Source: Rhodothermales bacterium
GTDB taxonomy: Bacteria > Bacteroidota > Rhodothermia > Rhodothermales > Bin80
DNA length: 33,945 bases
Direction: 5' to 3'
Assembly: GCA_022822185.1 (NCBI GenBank)
Contig: JAJECE010000034.1
Location: 1 to 33,945 of the forward strand
A program made the position numbers and the translations under genes. Below the pieces are notes generated by a model. The model was not told the origin of the DNA and did not search any database. It was given only the letters and a program-made list of their open reading frames with translations. Each line of letters opens with the position of its first letter. Position 1 is the stretch's first letter. This document shows positions 8,490 through 15,950 of this stretch, in pieces.

Positions 8490-10829
8490 TTAAAACTTCC
8501 ATTGCCACGAAATAGAGGGGATTAACTGCAGCATGCTCATCTGCTGAAAACAAATGAGGGATTCACAGGATGTGTTGTTCTGTGGATAGATGAACATGGG
8601 ATTTTTGTGGTTATAGGCATTGTACAGACCTATGGAAATCGTCCGATCCCCCCAAGACCGCTGCTTCTTAAAGGTTATATTGACATCAAGACGGTGGTAT
8701 GCTGGAGCCCGTGCTGAATTAACAGGGCCGAGGTCTAGCAGATGGTTAAAGCCGCTGAAATAGCGCCCCACGGGAACCCAGACTGGATAACCACTTCCAT
8801 AGACCCACACCGCTGATACTTGTTTTGTATTTGAAAGCTGATACTGCATCACGATTGAAACATCATGACGACGATCATACCCGTCAGGAAACGGATCTCC
8901 CCCATTGAGAGATGCAAACCGTCTGGTAGTCCGAGCCCAGGTATAGCCCATCCATCCCGTCAGGCGCCCCCTTTTTCTTTGAATAAAGATTTCTGCCCCG
9001 CGAGAGGTGCCTGTACCAATTTCAACAATATCCGGCCAATCAAGGAATGCTGACCGATACCGGTCAGATCCAAGCGTGTATTCAAGATGTCCTTTCATGC
9101 GCTTCAGGTAACCCTCTACTGAAACCTCATAGCGACCATCCCGAAACTCCCTCAACACCCCTACAGCTAGTTGATGTCCGATCTGAGGGGGAATACGATC
9201 CATGCTTGGAATCCATAAATCCGTGGGCAATGCAGTACCTCCACCCGTCAATAAATGCACATACTGCTTTGATCTTGCATAAGAAGACTTGAGTGCGGTC
9301 CGCTGTGCAACTCGTACATTAACACCTATTCGCGGCTCTATGGAGGCAAATCGCACACTTCGGGCAGCATAACTTGAAACCCGAATCCCGGTAGTCACCT
9401 GCAGAGCACGATACAGCTGCATCTCATCTTCGATGTACAGGGCGGTTTCCCGGGAATTAATGACTTCCGTCGGTGCTTGAAGCAGGTTGACCGGCGGCCG
9501 GCCCGACTCTTCCAGTTTTGTCTGAGTATGTCCGGGATTGAAGCGATGCAAAACCCCCTCTGCCCCCATACGCATGTAATGCCGGGAGTTCGGGATATAC
9601 TCAAAATCAATCTTAGCCGTCCAATCGACAATCTCAGAGTACCACAACCCGTCATATTTGATGATCTCGCTATCGTTTTCGTCTACTGAATACGTATCCG
9701 AAGAAAAGCGATATTGCATAACGCCGATAAGAGCATTCGCGAATAAACGGTCCCCCATAAGCCGGTTCCACCGAAGAGAAGCCAGACGATTCCGCCAGCC
9801 CAGGGCATAATTTAATTGACTATTCACTCCTAGGCCAGCAGGGGTTGACCGCTTTTTATAGGAAAATTCATCCTGACCGGCATAAGCACTCAAATAGATA
9901 CGATCCCGTTCAGATATGATATAATTAGCCTTAAGATTCAAATCATAAAATGCTGCACCATATCGCGTGCGGCCACCTTGAAAGGGGCGCAGTAGCTGAT
10001 CGATGTAGGTTCTCCGACCAGCTACCAAAAAAGAAGCACGATCCTTCACGATGGGTCCTTCAAGCATAGCCCGTGAGGAAATCAGTCCAATTGCCCCTTG
10101 CCCCGCGAAACGCTTCAAGTTTCCCTCCTTCATCGTGTAACTGATGACGGAGGAAAGACGTCCGCCGTATCGTGCTGGGAACCCGCCTTTGATCAATTCG
10201 ACCCGCTTCATTGCCGCCGAGTTGAAAACGCTGAAAAATCCAAATAGATGGTTGGGATTGTAAAGGGGCAGTCCGTCCAGCAGAATAAGATTCTGATCCG
10301 CACGCCCTCCTCGTACGTACAGCCCACTGCTGCCCTCAATCCCTGACTGGACGCTAGGCAGTAGTTGCAATGTCTTCTGAATATCAATTTCTCCCAGAAT
10401 GACCGGTAGTGTCTCAATTTCCTCAATTGAGATCTCATGGCGGCTCATCTGCACATCATCAAGATCGGTTTCTCTATCTGCAATGACTTCGATGTCTTCC
10501 AGTCCCACAATACGAGGTGCTAGTGTAAGAGTCAGTGTGGTATCTCCAGCGAGTTCGAGACGGATCCAGAGCGGATTATATCCGATATGTGAAACTGAGA
10601 GTGTGTAAGACCCCGGCGCAGCCGTCACACTGTAAAACCCATACTGATTTGTCGTGGTACCAATTTGAAGATCGGGGATGTACACGCTTGCCCCGAGAAT
10701 TCGCTCCCGGCTGGCCATATCCTCCACATAGCCGCTGACCGTCACAGACTGAGCAGCCACTGTACCAAATTGGAGACAGAACAGCACCCCCAGCATCAGT
10801 CCACGATTCCGCCCCTCAATTTTTGTCAT
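8490..10829 (-). CDS. TonB-dependent receptor with N-terminal carboxypeptidase-regulatory-like domain (copy 2)
   Basis: A 779-residue outer-membrane importer paralogous to copy 1. It has a signal peptide (MTKIEGRNRGLMLGVLFCL... VAAQS), a CarboxypepD_reg-like domain (VTVSGYVEDMASRERILGAS), a plug (GEIDIQKTLQLLPSVQSG, LYVRGGRADQNLILLDGLPL, GGFPARYGGRLSS) and a barrel ending in ISWQWKF. The open frame runs on to an ATG at 10952. However, the ATG at 10829 gives a standard signal peptide and is preceded by GGAG at a 6-nt spacing, so it is preferred. Copies 1 and 2 share most of the plug but differ more in the barrel (for example the segment after VWVYGSGYPVWV is shorter here), which suggests different ligands. 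It is followed by its DUF4249 partner 3 bp downstream. Confidence 0.9.
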   Translation of the reverse strand: MTKIEGRNRGLMLGVLFCLQFGTVAAQSVTVSGYVEDMASRERILGASVYIPDLQIGTTTNQYGFYSVTAAPGSYTLSVSHIGYNPLWIRLELAGDTTLTLTLAPRIVGLEDIEVIADRETDLDDVQMSRHEISIEEIETLPVILGEIDIQKTLQLLPSVQSGIEGSSGLYVRGGRADQNLILLDGLPLYNPNHLFGFFSVFNSAAMKRVELIKGGFPARYGGRLSSVISYTMKEGNLKRFAGQGAIGLISSRAMLEGPIVKDRASFLVAGRRTYIDQLLRPFQGGRTRYGAAFYDLNLKANYIISERDRIYLSAYAGQDEFSYKKRSTPAGLGVNSQLNYALGWRNRLASLRWNRLMGDRLFANALIGVMQYRFSSDTYSVDENDSEIIKYDGLWYSEIVDWTAKIDFEYIPNSRHYMRMGAEGVLHRFNPGHTQTKLEESGRPPVNLLQAPTEVINSRETALYIEDEMQLYRALQVTTGIRVSSYAARSVRFASIEPRIGVNVRVAQRTALKSSYARSKQYVHLLTGGGTALPTDLWIPSMDRIPPQIGHQLAVGVLREFRDGRYEVSVEGYLKRMKGHLEYTLGSDRYRSAFLDWPDIVEIGTGTSRGAEIFIQRKRGRLTGWMGYTWARTTRRFASLNGGDPFPDGYDRRHDVSIVMQYQLSNTKQVSAVWVYGSGYPVWVPVGRYFSGFNHLLDLGPVNSARAPAYHRLDVNITFKKQRSWGDRTISIGLYNAYNHKNPMFIYPQNNTSCESLICFQQMSMLQLIPSISWQWKF

Positions 10830-10835
10830 TTTCTG

Positions 10836-10839
10836 CTCC
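10836..10839 (-). promoter_or_regulatory. Shine-Dalgarno-like GGAG deciding the start of receptor copy 2
   Basis: On the minus strand GGAG lies 6 nt before the ATG at 10829. Most other genes in the window lack such a motif, as expected in this lineage, so it is modest support for this start over the one at 10952. Confidence 0.45.
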
Positions 10840-11114
10840 AGGAAGAAGGGAACGATTAGGGGGAAACGTTCCGCACTGCGCTTTTGTTGCTTTTTCGGCA
10901 AGAAATCAAAAAAGGCATGAGTTCCCAGTGACCGCGAACGGAAACTGATCATGCATAAAATCTGAATTCAAGCCCCAAATGATGAGTCCTGAACCGTCTG
11001 GACCCAACTTCGTAAAAAGGTTCGCACGGTGCTACCCAATATATGTACCTATTAGCGGCACCAACCGGATACTTTCCCTGATCATTCCAGTTATCCGCAT
11101 TTTGTGTATATGAC

Positions 11115-11120
11115 TATAAT
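11115..11120 (+). promoter_or_regulatory. Candidate -10 box for the XRE-ImmA gene
   Basis: A perfect TATAAT ends 29 nt before the ATG at 11150. The region 17 bp upstream (around 11092-11097) is a poor match to TTGACA. If used, the promoter is weak or activator-dependent, or the XRE protein itself binds here, as is common for regulators of this family. Confidence 0.35.
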
Positions 11121-11149
11121 CTATCCAGTTCATTGCCAAAGTTAGTCTG

Positions 11150-12361
11150 ATGCCAACAGTAAACCCTGACATCCTTGTCTGGGCACGTGAGACTGCCGGC
11201 CTGACGCGTCAGGAAGCTGTCAAGAAGATAGGATTGGGAGATTCCCGTGGTGTGGCTGCCGTTGATCGGCTCATCGCAATGGAGCGCGGTCAGAAAGATC
11301 CGACACGGTCTAACTTGGTCAAAATGGCAAAGCATTATCGCAGACCACTACTTGTCTTTTATTTACTCCAGCCGCCTCCCACCGCCAATCGCGGTGTTGA
11401 CTTCCGTGTAATTTCCGATGCACAATCCGATAGGATGAATCATCCGATTGATGTGCTCATCCGCGATATGCGGAGTCGGCAAAGCATGGTTCGAGCCGTA
11501 CTCGAGGCAGAGGATGAATCTGATCCCCTATCGTTCGTGGGTACCTTAAGAGATCTCAAAGATGTATTAGCATGTGCCGATCAAGCGGTCCGTCGCGCTG
11601 TTGAGACGATTCATCAGGTGCTTGATCTCGAACCGTTCACCGAGTATTACAGAAAGCCCGATCCAAAAGCAGCCTTCAATCTGCTCCGCTCCAAAGCCGA
11701 GGCTGCTGGTGTATTTGTCCTGCTTAAGGGGAATCTGGGAAGTTACCATACCAACATCCCTGTGAAGGTCTTTCGTGGATTCGTTATTGCTGACGATATT
11801 GCCCCCTTTGTGATTATCAACAAACAAGATTCGCCCTCAGCTCAGTCTTTCACACTTCTGCACGAAATGGTGCACTTACTGCTTAATGAGACCGGCATCA
11901 GCGGATATGGTCACGGGGCAAAAAGCGAGGAGTTCTGCAATATTGCCGCTTCAATGTGTATGCTGCCAGAAAGAGAACTTGAACAGATGAATGTTAAACC
12001 GAATCAGGATATTGCCGAACTGGAACGGCAGATCAGTTCGTTTGCCCAGCAGCGAAATCTGAGCCACATGATGGTAGCCTACCGACTCCTGCGCTCCGGG
12101 AATATCAATCGATCAGACTATGAAGAGCTTAGCAACCATTTTCTCGAAAAATGGAAGCAAAATCGTCAACAGCGACGTGAAAGAAGTCACAAATCATCCG
12201 GTGGCCCCAATTACTACGTTGTTCAACGTTATAATGTCGGACCGGCACTGGTGTCGCTCACCGGTCGCATGATGGATTCCAATGCACTGCCTACGACCAA
12301 AGCTGCAAAAATTCTGGGGGTCAAGCCCACCCAGGTGGGTTCCATGATCGCTCCTCTATGA
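11150..12361 (+). CDS. XRE-family regulator fused to ImmA/IrrE-type metallopeptidase
   Basis: A 403-residue fusion. Residues about 8-65 form an XRE/Cro-type helix-turn-helix (ETAGLTRQEAVKKIGL ... LIAMERGQKDPT), and the middle is an ImmA/IrrE (COG2856) zinc-peptidase domain with HEMVH at residues 238-242 as the metal motif. The C-terminal tail (GGPNYYVVQRYNVG ... KAAKILGVKPTQVGSM) is the conserved extension of this class. Relatives act as repressors or antitoxins whose partner is often a toxin gene next door, or as phage/ICE immunity regulators cleaving a repressor. Here the next gene, starting 20 bp downstream, is a dead DUF4411 PIN toxin remnant, so this may be an orphan antitoxin. The frame is intact, and start ATG 11150 fits the family N-terminus. 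Confidence 0.88.
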   Translation: MPTVNPDILVWARETAGLTRQEAVKKIGLGDSRGVAAVDRLIAMERGQKDPTRSNLVKMAKHYRRPLLVFYLLQPPPTANRGVDFRVISDAQSDRMNHPIDVLIRDMRSRQSMVRAVLEAEDESDPLSFVGTLRDLKDVLACADQAVRRAVETIHQVLDLEPFTEYYRKPDPKAAFNLLRSKAEAAGVFVLLKGNLGSYHTNIPVKVFRGFVIADDIAPFVIINKQDSPSAQSFTLLHEMVHLLLNETGISGYGHGAKSEEFCNIAASMCMLPERELEQMNVKPNQDIAELERQISSFAQQRNLSHMMVAYRLLRSGNINRSDYEELSNHFLEKWKQNRQQRRERSHKSSGGPNYYVVQRYNVGPALVSLTGRMMDSNALPTTKAAKILGVKPTQVGSMIAPL

Positions 12362-12380
12362 ATCCGCAGGTAAACCTGAT

Positions 12381-12546
12381 ATGCTCTACTTGCTTGATGC
12401 AAATATTCTAATTGACGCTGATCGCGATTATTATCCGATTGATTGAGTTCCTGAGTTTTGGGGATGGCTCTTTGAATCAGCGAATAATCAAAATACCAAG
12501 GTTCCAAGTGAGATTTACGAGGAAGTTATGAGAGGAAGTAAGGCAT
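12381..12546 (+). pseudogene. DUF4411 (PIN-like) toxin remnant with in-frame stop
   Basis: The frame from ATG 12381 reads MLYLLDANILIDADRDYYPI, the N-terminus of DUF4411 PIN-like ribonuclease toxins, including the first acidic residue of the PIN site (LLDAN). A TGA at 12444-12446 interrupts it; reading through gives VPEFWGWLFESA and VPSEIYEEVMRGSKAFE, exactly the continuation expected. The stop sits where family members typically have Arg, so a single CGA-to-TGA change would explain it. Homology fades after roughly 55 codons, against a usual length of about 160. The AlbA_2 gene then takes over in another frame, so the toxin is both nonsense-mutated and 3'-truncated. It lies 19 bp after the XRE-ImmA gene, the layout of predicted XRE-COG2856/PIN toxin-antitoxin pairs. 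Confidence 0.72.
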
Positions 12547-12585
12547 TTGAAGACCGTTACCGTCGAATTGCATCCAGAAAAGACA

Positions 12586-13827
12586 ATGTTCAATCGTCCA
12601 GAAGAACTGTTGCGGAAAATACGTCTCGGAGAAAACAGTTCGTTTGAACTTAAAACTGTTAGGTTCAGAGAGGAACAGATTATTGATCCGGAACAAGATA
12701 AACTGGCTAACGAACTTGCCTCTATGGCAAATGCGAAAGGCTGCGTACTTGTTCTGGGCGTGGACGACGAAACGCGCGAAATCATCGGTATCCCGTTAGA
12801 ACGTTTGGATGCCGTTGAGCGCTATGTGTACGAAATTTGTGATGACAGCATTACGCCGCCTGTCTTTTTTGAATCATTCCGCATGGAACTCCCTGACAGT
12901 ACAGGCGCTTCAAAGATTGTCCTCAAGATTGATGTTCCGCGTAGCCTCTTTGTTCACGAAAGTCCAGGTGGCTATTTTCATCGAAAGGGCAGTTCAGTGC
13001 GAAAAATGTCGCCGGAAGTCCTTGCCCGCCTGTTTCAGCAGCGAAGCCAAGCCCGGCTGATCAGGTTTGAAGAACAACCGGTTCCCCATTCAAGTATCGA
13101 TAATTTGCACACGGAACTACGGAACAGATACATCACACGTTCCAATGAAAGGCCTGATGTCGTTCTCTTGAAACGTTCGTTATTGGTCGAAGAGGAAAGC
13201 GGAAATCTGGTTGCCTCGGTAGCAGGCATATTGTCTTGCTGTGAACATCCGGAGAATTTTTTGCCCAGTGCGTTTATTCAGGCCGTGCGATACAGGGGAA
13301 CAAGGCAGGATTCCAACTATCAGATGGATGCGAAAAAGATTTGTGGACCTCTTGATCGTCAGATCAGGGATACAATGATTTTTTTGAAAAAGAATCAAAC
13401 GATTGGAGCCATCAAACAGCCTCATCGTATTGAACAACCTCAGTTCAGTGAACGGGCTGTCTTTGAAGCTGTGGTAAATGCCGTGGCCCATCGGGACTAT
13501 TCAATCCACGGATCCAAGATACGATTCTTTATGTTCAATGATCGGTTGGAGATTTACTCGCCAGGTGCTCTTCCCAATACATTAACGGTTGACAGCATAC
13601 ACTTTCGTCAATCAACACGGAATGAACTGGTTACCAGTTTGCTTTCAGAAACACCGATGGCAGAGTCAATTGGAGACATAGGGCGTAGTTTCTACATGGA
13701 AAAAAGGGGGGATGGGGTTCCAATCATTATGGATGAAAGCGAAAGGCTTTCTGGAAAAAAGCCGACGTATGAACTCATTGATGATTCTGAACTCTTGCTG
13801 ACCATTTACTCTGCGGAAACGAGGTAG
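12586..13827 (+). CDS. AlbA_2 (Schlafen-like) / HATPase_c_4 putative transcriptional regulator
   Basis: An intact 413-residue protein. Residues about 15-140 form the AlbA_2 putative nucleic-acid-binding domain (SSFELKTVRF, ANELASMANAKGCVLVLGVD, SLFVHESPGGYFHRKGSS). The C-terminal part is an HATPase resembling the RecG C-terminal family: EAVVNAVAHRDYS with Glu/Asn near 294/298, then DRLEIYSPGALPNTLTV and RGDGVPIIMDESE. Such proteins are usually annotated as DNA-binding or transcriptional regulators, with real function untested. The open frame begins at TTG 12547, but ATG 12586 aligns exactly with the start of the paralogue at 1189 and avoids sequence inherited from the dead PIN gene. It follows the XRE-ImmA/PIN remnant on the same strand and may be co-transcribed. 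Confidence 0.85.
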   Translation: MFNRPEELLRKIRLGENSSFELKTVRFREEQIIDPEQDKLANELASMANAKGCVLVLGVDDETREIIGIPLERLDAVERYVYEICDDSITPPVFFESFRMELPDSTGASKIVLKIDVPRSLFVHESPGGYFHRKGSSVRKMSPEVLARLFQQRSQARLIRFEEQPVPHSSIDNLHTELRNRYITRSNERPDVVLLKRSLLVEEESGNLVASVAGILSCCEHPENFLPSAFIQAVRYRGTRQDSNYQMDAKKICGPLDRQIRDTMIFLKKNQTIGAIKQPHRIEQPQFSERAVFEAVVNAVAHRDYSIHGSKIRFFMFNDRLEIYSPGALPNTLTVDSIHFRQSTRNELVTSLLSETPMAESIGDIGRSFYMEKRGDGVPIIMDESERLSGKKPTYELIDDSELLLTIYSAETR

Positions 13828-14093
13828 GTACATCAAGATTGACACGAACATGAGACCACACAGGAAATGTCTCTAGCGTCAGGAACTCTGTTTTCTGAGA
13901 CAAAAACAGACATCAAAAATCATGAAAATCTATTTGCATCAGATCTGTCTGCTGCTGCCCGGATCCGGCAGACGAATACCGCTGGACAGGACAACTGGAT
14001 ATGCGCCTGCCTATCCGGTATACCGATGATGCACGGCATACGATACGTGTAAACAAATTCCGTCCTGAGAGGCTTCCGGGCAGTTCAGTCTGC

Positions 14094-15950
14094 TCAGTGC
14101 TGCGCGTTGCGAAAAAATAACAGCCCGCCCCCCAGGCCGCCACTGAATAGATCCAGATCCCCGTCTAGATCAATGTCCGTAAATGCAGGAACCGCAAGGA
14201 TCGGAAACGGAGCAGGAAGCGTGCCGGATTCAACAAATACAGGCACCTCGGGGGTGCCCTCATTGAGATAGAGGAGCACACCACCGGCCTCACGGCCCAG
14301 GATCAGGTCCTGGTCGCCGTCGCCGTCCAGATCCGCAAAGCGGGGAACACTCCGCCGCCCGACATCAATTCCCTCAAATTTATCGCTGACCAGTTCAAAC
14401 TGCGGCACACCGGCACTGCCGGTATTGCGATAAAAATTCAGATCCCCCGATGACTCGCCAATGAACAGATCCAGGTCTCCATCCGCGTCAATATCCACAA
14501 GAACAGGCGTACTGTTGCTGCCACGCGTGAGCGTCACCGTCCTGCTTTCGTCCAATACAAAGTCCGGCACACCCGGAGTTCCGTCATTCCGAAAATACAA
14601 ACTGCCCCGGTTCCAGGTGCCAACCAGCATATCCAGATCTCCATCTGCGTCAAGATCCGCCACCGCCGGTGCAAGGTTGTAGTGGCCTCCAATATTCAGC
14701 GGCGCTTTTTGCTCCCAGCGAAGATGCCCGGTCACCGAAGTGTTTTCAAAATAGTGGATCACGCCTGTATTGAAATCATGGGTCGAGATCTTGTTAGACA
14801 GCAGTAGATCCTCATCTCCATCTGCATCCAGATCCGCAAATACAGGGTACGAGTCTGCACCGACATCAATGCCCGATAATAACGTTTTTGTTTTGGTCTC
14901 AAGACCCTCGGGGGTTGGATCCATATAGTAAAGATTCTCCACCGCAGATGTGTTGGGATTGAAGGCACCACCTAAAACTCCGAACAGAAGCTCATCGGTA
15001 TCATCGCCGTCTAGATCGGCAAAGAGGACGGAATTGTAGCCGCTGGTCTTGATTGGATCATCCGGCGGATAGGCAACGGGCTCATTGCGAAGATTCGGTT
15101 CTGCACAGGTTCCCGTATTGGAGATCAGTAAAATGCCGGCCTCAAAAAAATCCCCCCAGAAGAGATCCTGATCCCCATCCTGATCAATATCGTGGAACGA
15201 AAGCGCATTCGCACCATGCAGCGTCGCAAACATGCCCAGAATCTCAATGTCCTCAAACCGCTCCGTCACCAACTGAAATCGCGGAAGCCCCGACTCGTCC
15301 CTGCCAACCGATTCATAATGCAGCACCGTTCCACTGACACGGCCAATAAACAGATCCAGAAATCCGTCACAATCCAGATCAATAATGGTCGGAATATTCT
15401 GACGATCCATAAAGAGGGGCTCCCCCGCAGCATCCGGTAAGGAATCCAGAGGGGCAGCAAAAGACGGCGCAGTGACCGTTCCCTCGTTGCGAAAAAAACG
15501 TACATAACTGAAGACGGTTTCGCCAATCAGATCGTAGTCACCATCCCGATCCAGATCAACAAAGCGGTACCATTCTCCGACATCCAGTCCTTCATATTGA
15601 TCGCTGCGCCAGGTAAACGAGGGGACCGTGGGAGTGCCGGTGTTTTCGAAATACTTGATGTGCCCGGTTAACTCCTGAACAAACAGGTCCAGATCCAGAT
15701 CTCCGTCAATGTCCAGCAGTTGGGGTCTGGGCAGATTAAATCCGCCATGGAACGGGTGATCCATAGATTCGCCATCTGTTCCAAGTACCTCAATTCCGTA
15801 GACCTCCTGAACATAAGAGGGCACAAATACCGCCGGATCCCGCTCCGCGATCCGTATGGTTACGCAGCCGGACAGGAAAGAAAGAAAAAAAGCAAGCGGG
15901 ATCCAGCCCCTAACGGGTGCCGAGACCCGTGGGGTTCGGCCCCACTTCAA
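14094..15950 (-). CDS. FG-GAP/VCBS repeat lipoprotein (about ten calcium-binding-like repeats)
   Basis: A surface lipoprotein with a signal (RGWIPLAFFLSFLSGC, lipidated Cys at about residue 29) and a chain of FG-GAP/VCBS repeats. I count ten DxDxDGxxDL-type loops, for example DLDRDGDYDLI, DIDQDGDQDLF, DLDADGDLDML and DIDADGDLDLF. They alternate with YFENTGTPTVPSF-like strands, and the whole predicts a calcium-dependent beta-propeller-like array. The open frame extends to 16328, but that stretch reads antisense-like nonsense inside the upstream gene. The start is probably TTG 15950 or GTG 15968, overlapping the upstream gene's end (15910) by about 40-60 bp, which suggests translational coupling. 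It is the last gene of the three-gene propeller operon. Ligand unknown. Confidence 0.82.
   Translation of the reverse strand: MKWGRTPRVSAPVRGWIPLAFFLSFLSGCVTIRIAERDPAVFVPSYVQEVYGIEVLGTDGESMDHPFHGGFNLPRPQLLDIDGDLDLDLFVQELTGHIKYFENTGTPTVPSFTWRSDQYEGLDVGEWYRFVDLDRDGDYDLIGETVFSYVRFFRNEGTVTAPSFAAPLDSLPDAAGEPLFMDRQNIPTIIDLDCDGFLDLFIGRVSGTVLHYESVGRDESGLPRFQLVTERFEDIEILGMFATLHGANALSFHDIDQDGDQDLFWGDFFEAGILLISNTGTCAEPNLRNEPVAYPPDDPIKTSGYNSVLFADLDGDDTDELLFGVLGGAFNPNTSAVENLYYMDPTPEGLETKTKTLLSGIDVGADSYPVFADLDADGDEDLLLSNKISTHDFNTGVIHYFENTSVTGHLRWEQKAPLNIGGHYNLAPAVADLDADGDLDMLVGTWNRGSLYFRNDGTPGVPDFVLDESRTVTLTRGSNSTPVLVDIDADGDLDLFIGESSGDLNFYRNTGSAGVPQFELVSDKFEGIDVGRRSVPRFADLDGDGDQDLILGREAGGVLLYLNEGTPEVPVFVESGTLPAPFPILAVPAFTDIDLDGDLDLFSGGLGGGLLFFRNAQH

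Larger units (their letters stand above)
10830..11149. other. Divergent intergenic region between receptor copy 2 and the XRE-ImmA gene
   Basis: About 320 bases that must hold the promoters of both flanking divergent transcripts. A perfect TATAAT lies at 11115-11120. I see no additional gene; the upstream extension of the receptor frame to 10952 has no signal-peptide or domain logic. Confidence 0.5.

Noticed and set aside
13867..14052. Small ORF between the AlbA_2 gene and the FG-GAP gene
   Set aside because: It has no recognisable domain or ribosome site, and the 266-bp spacer carries several equally long meaningless frames on both strands.
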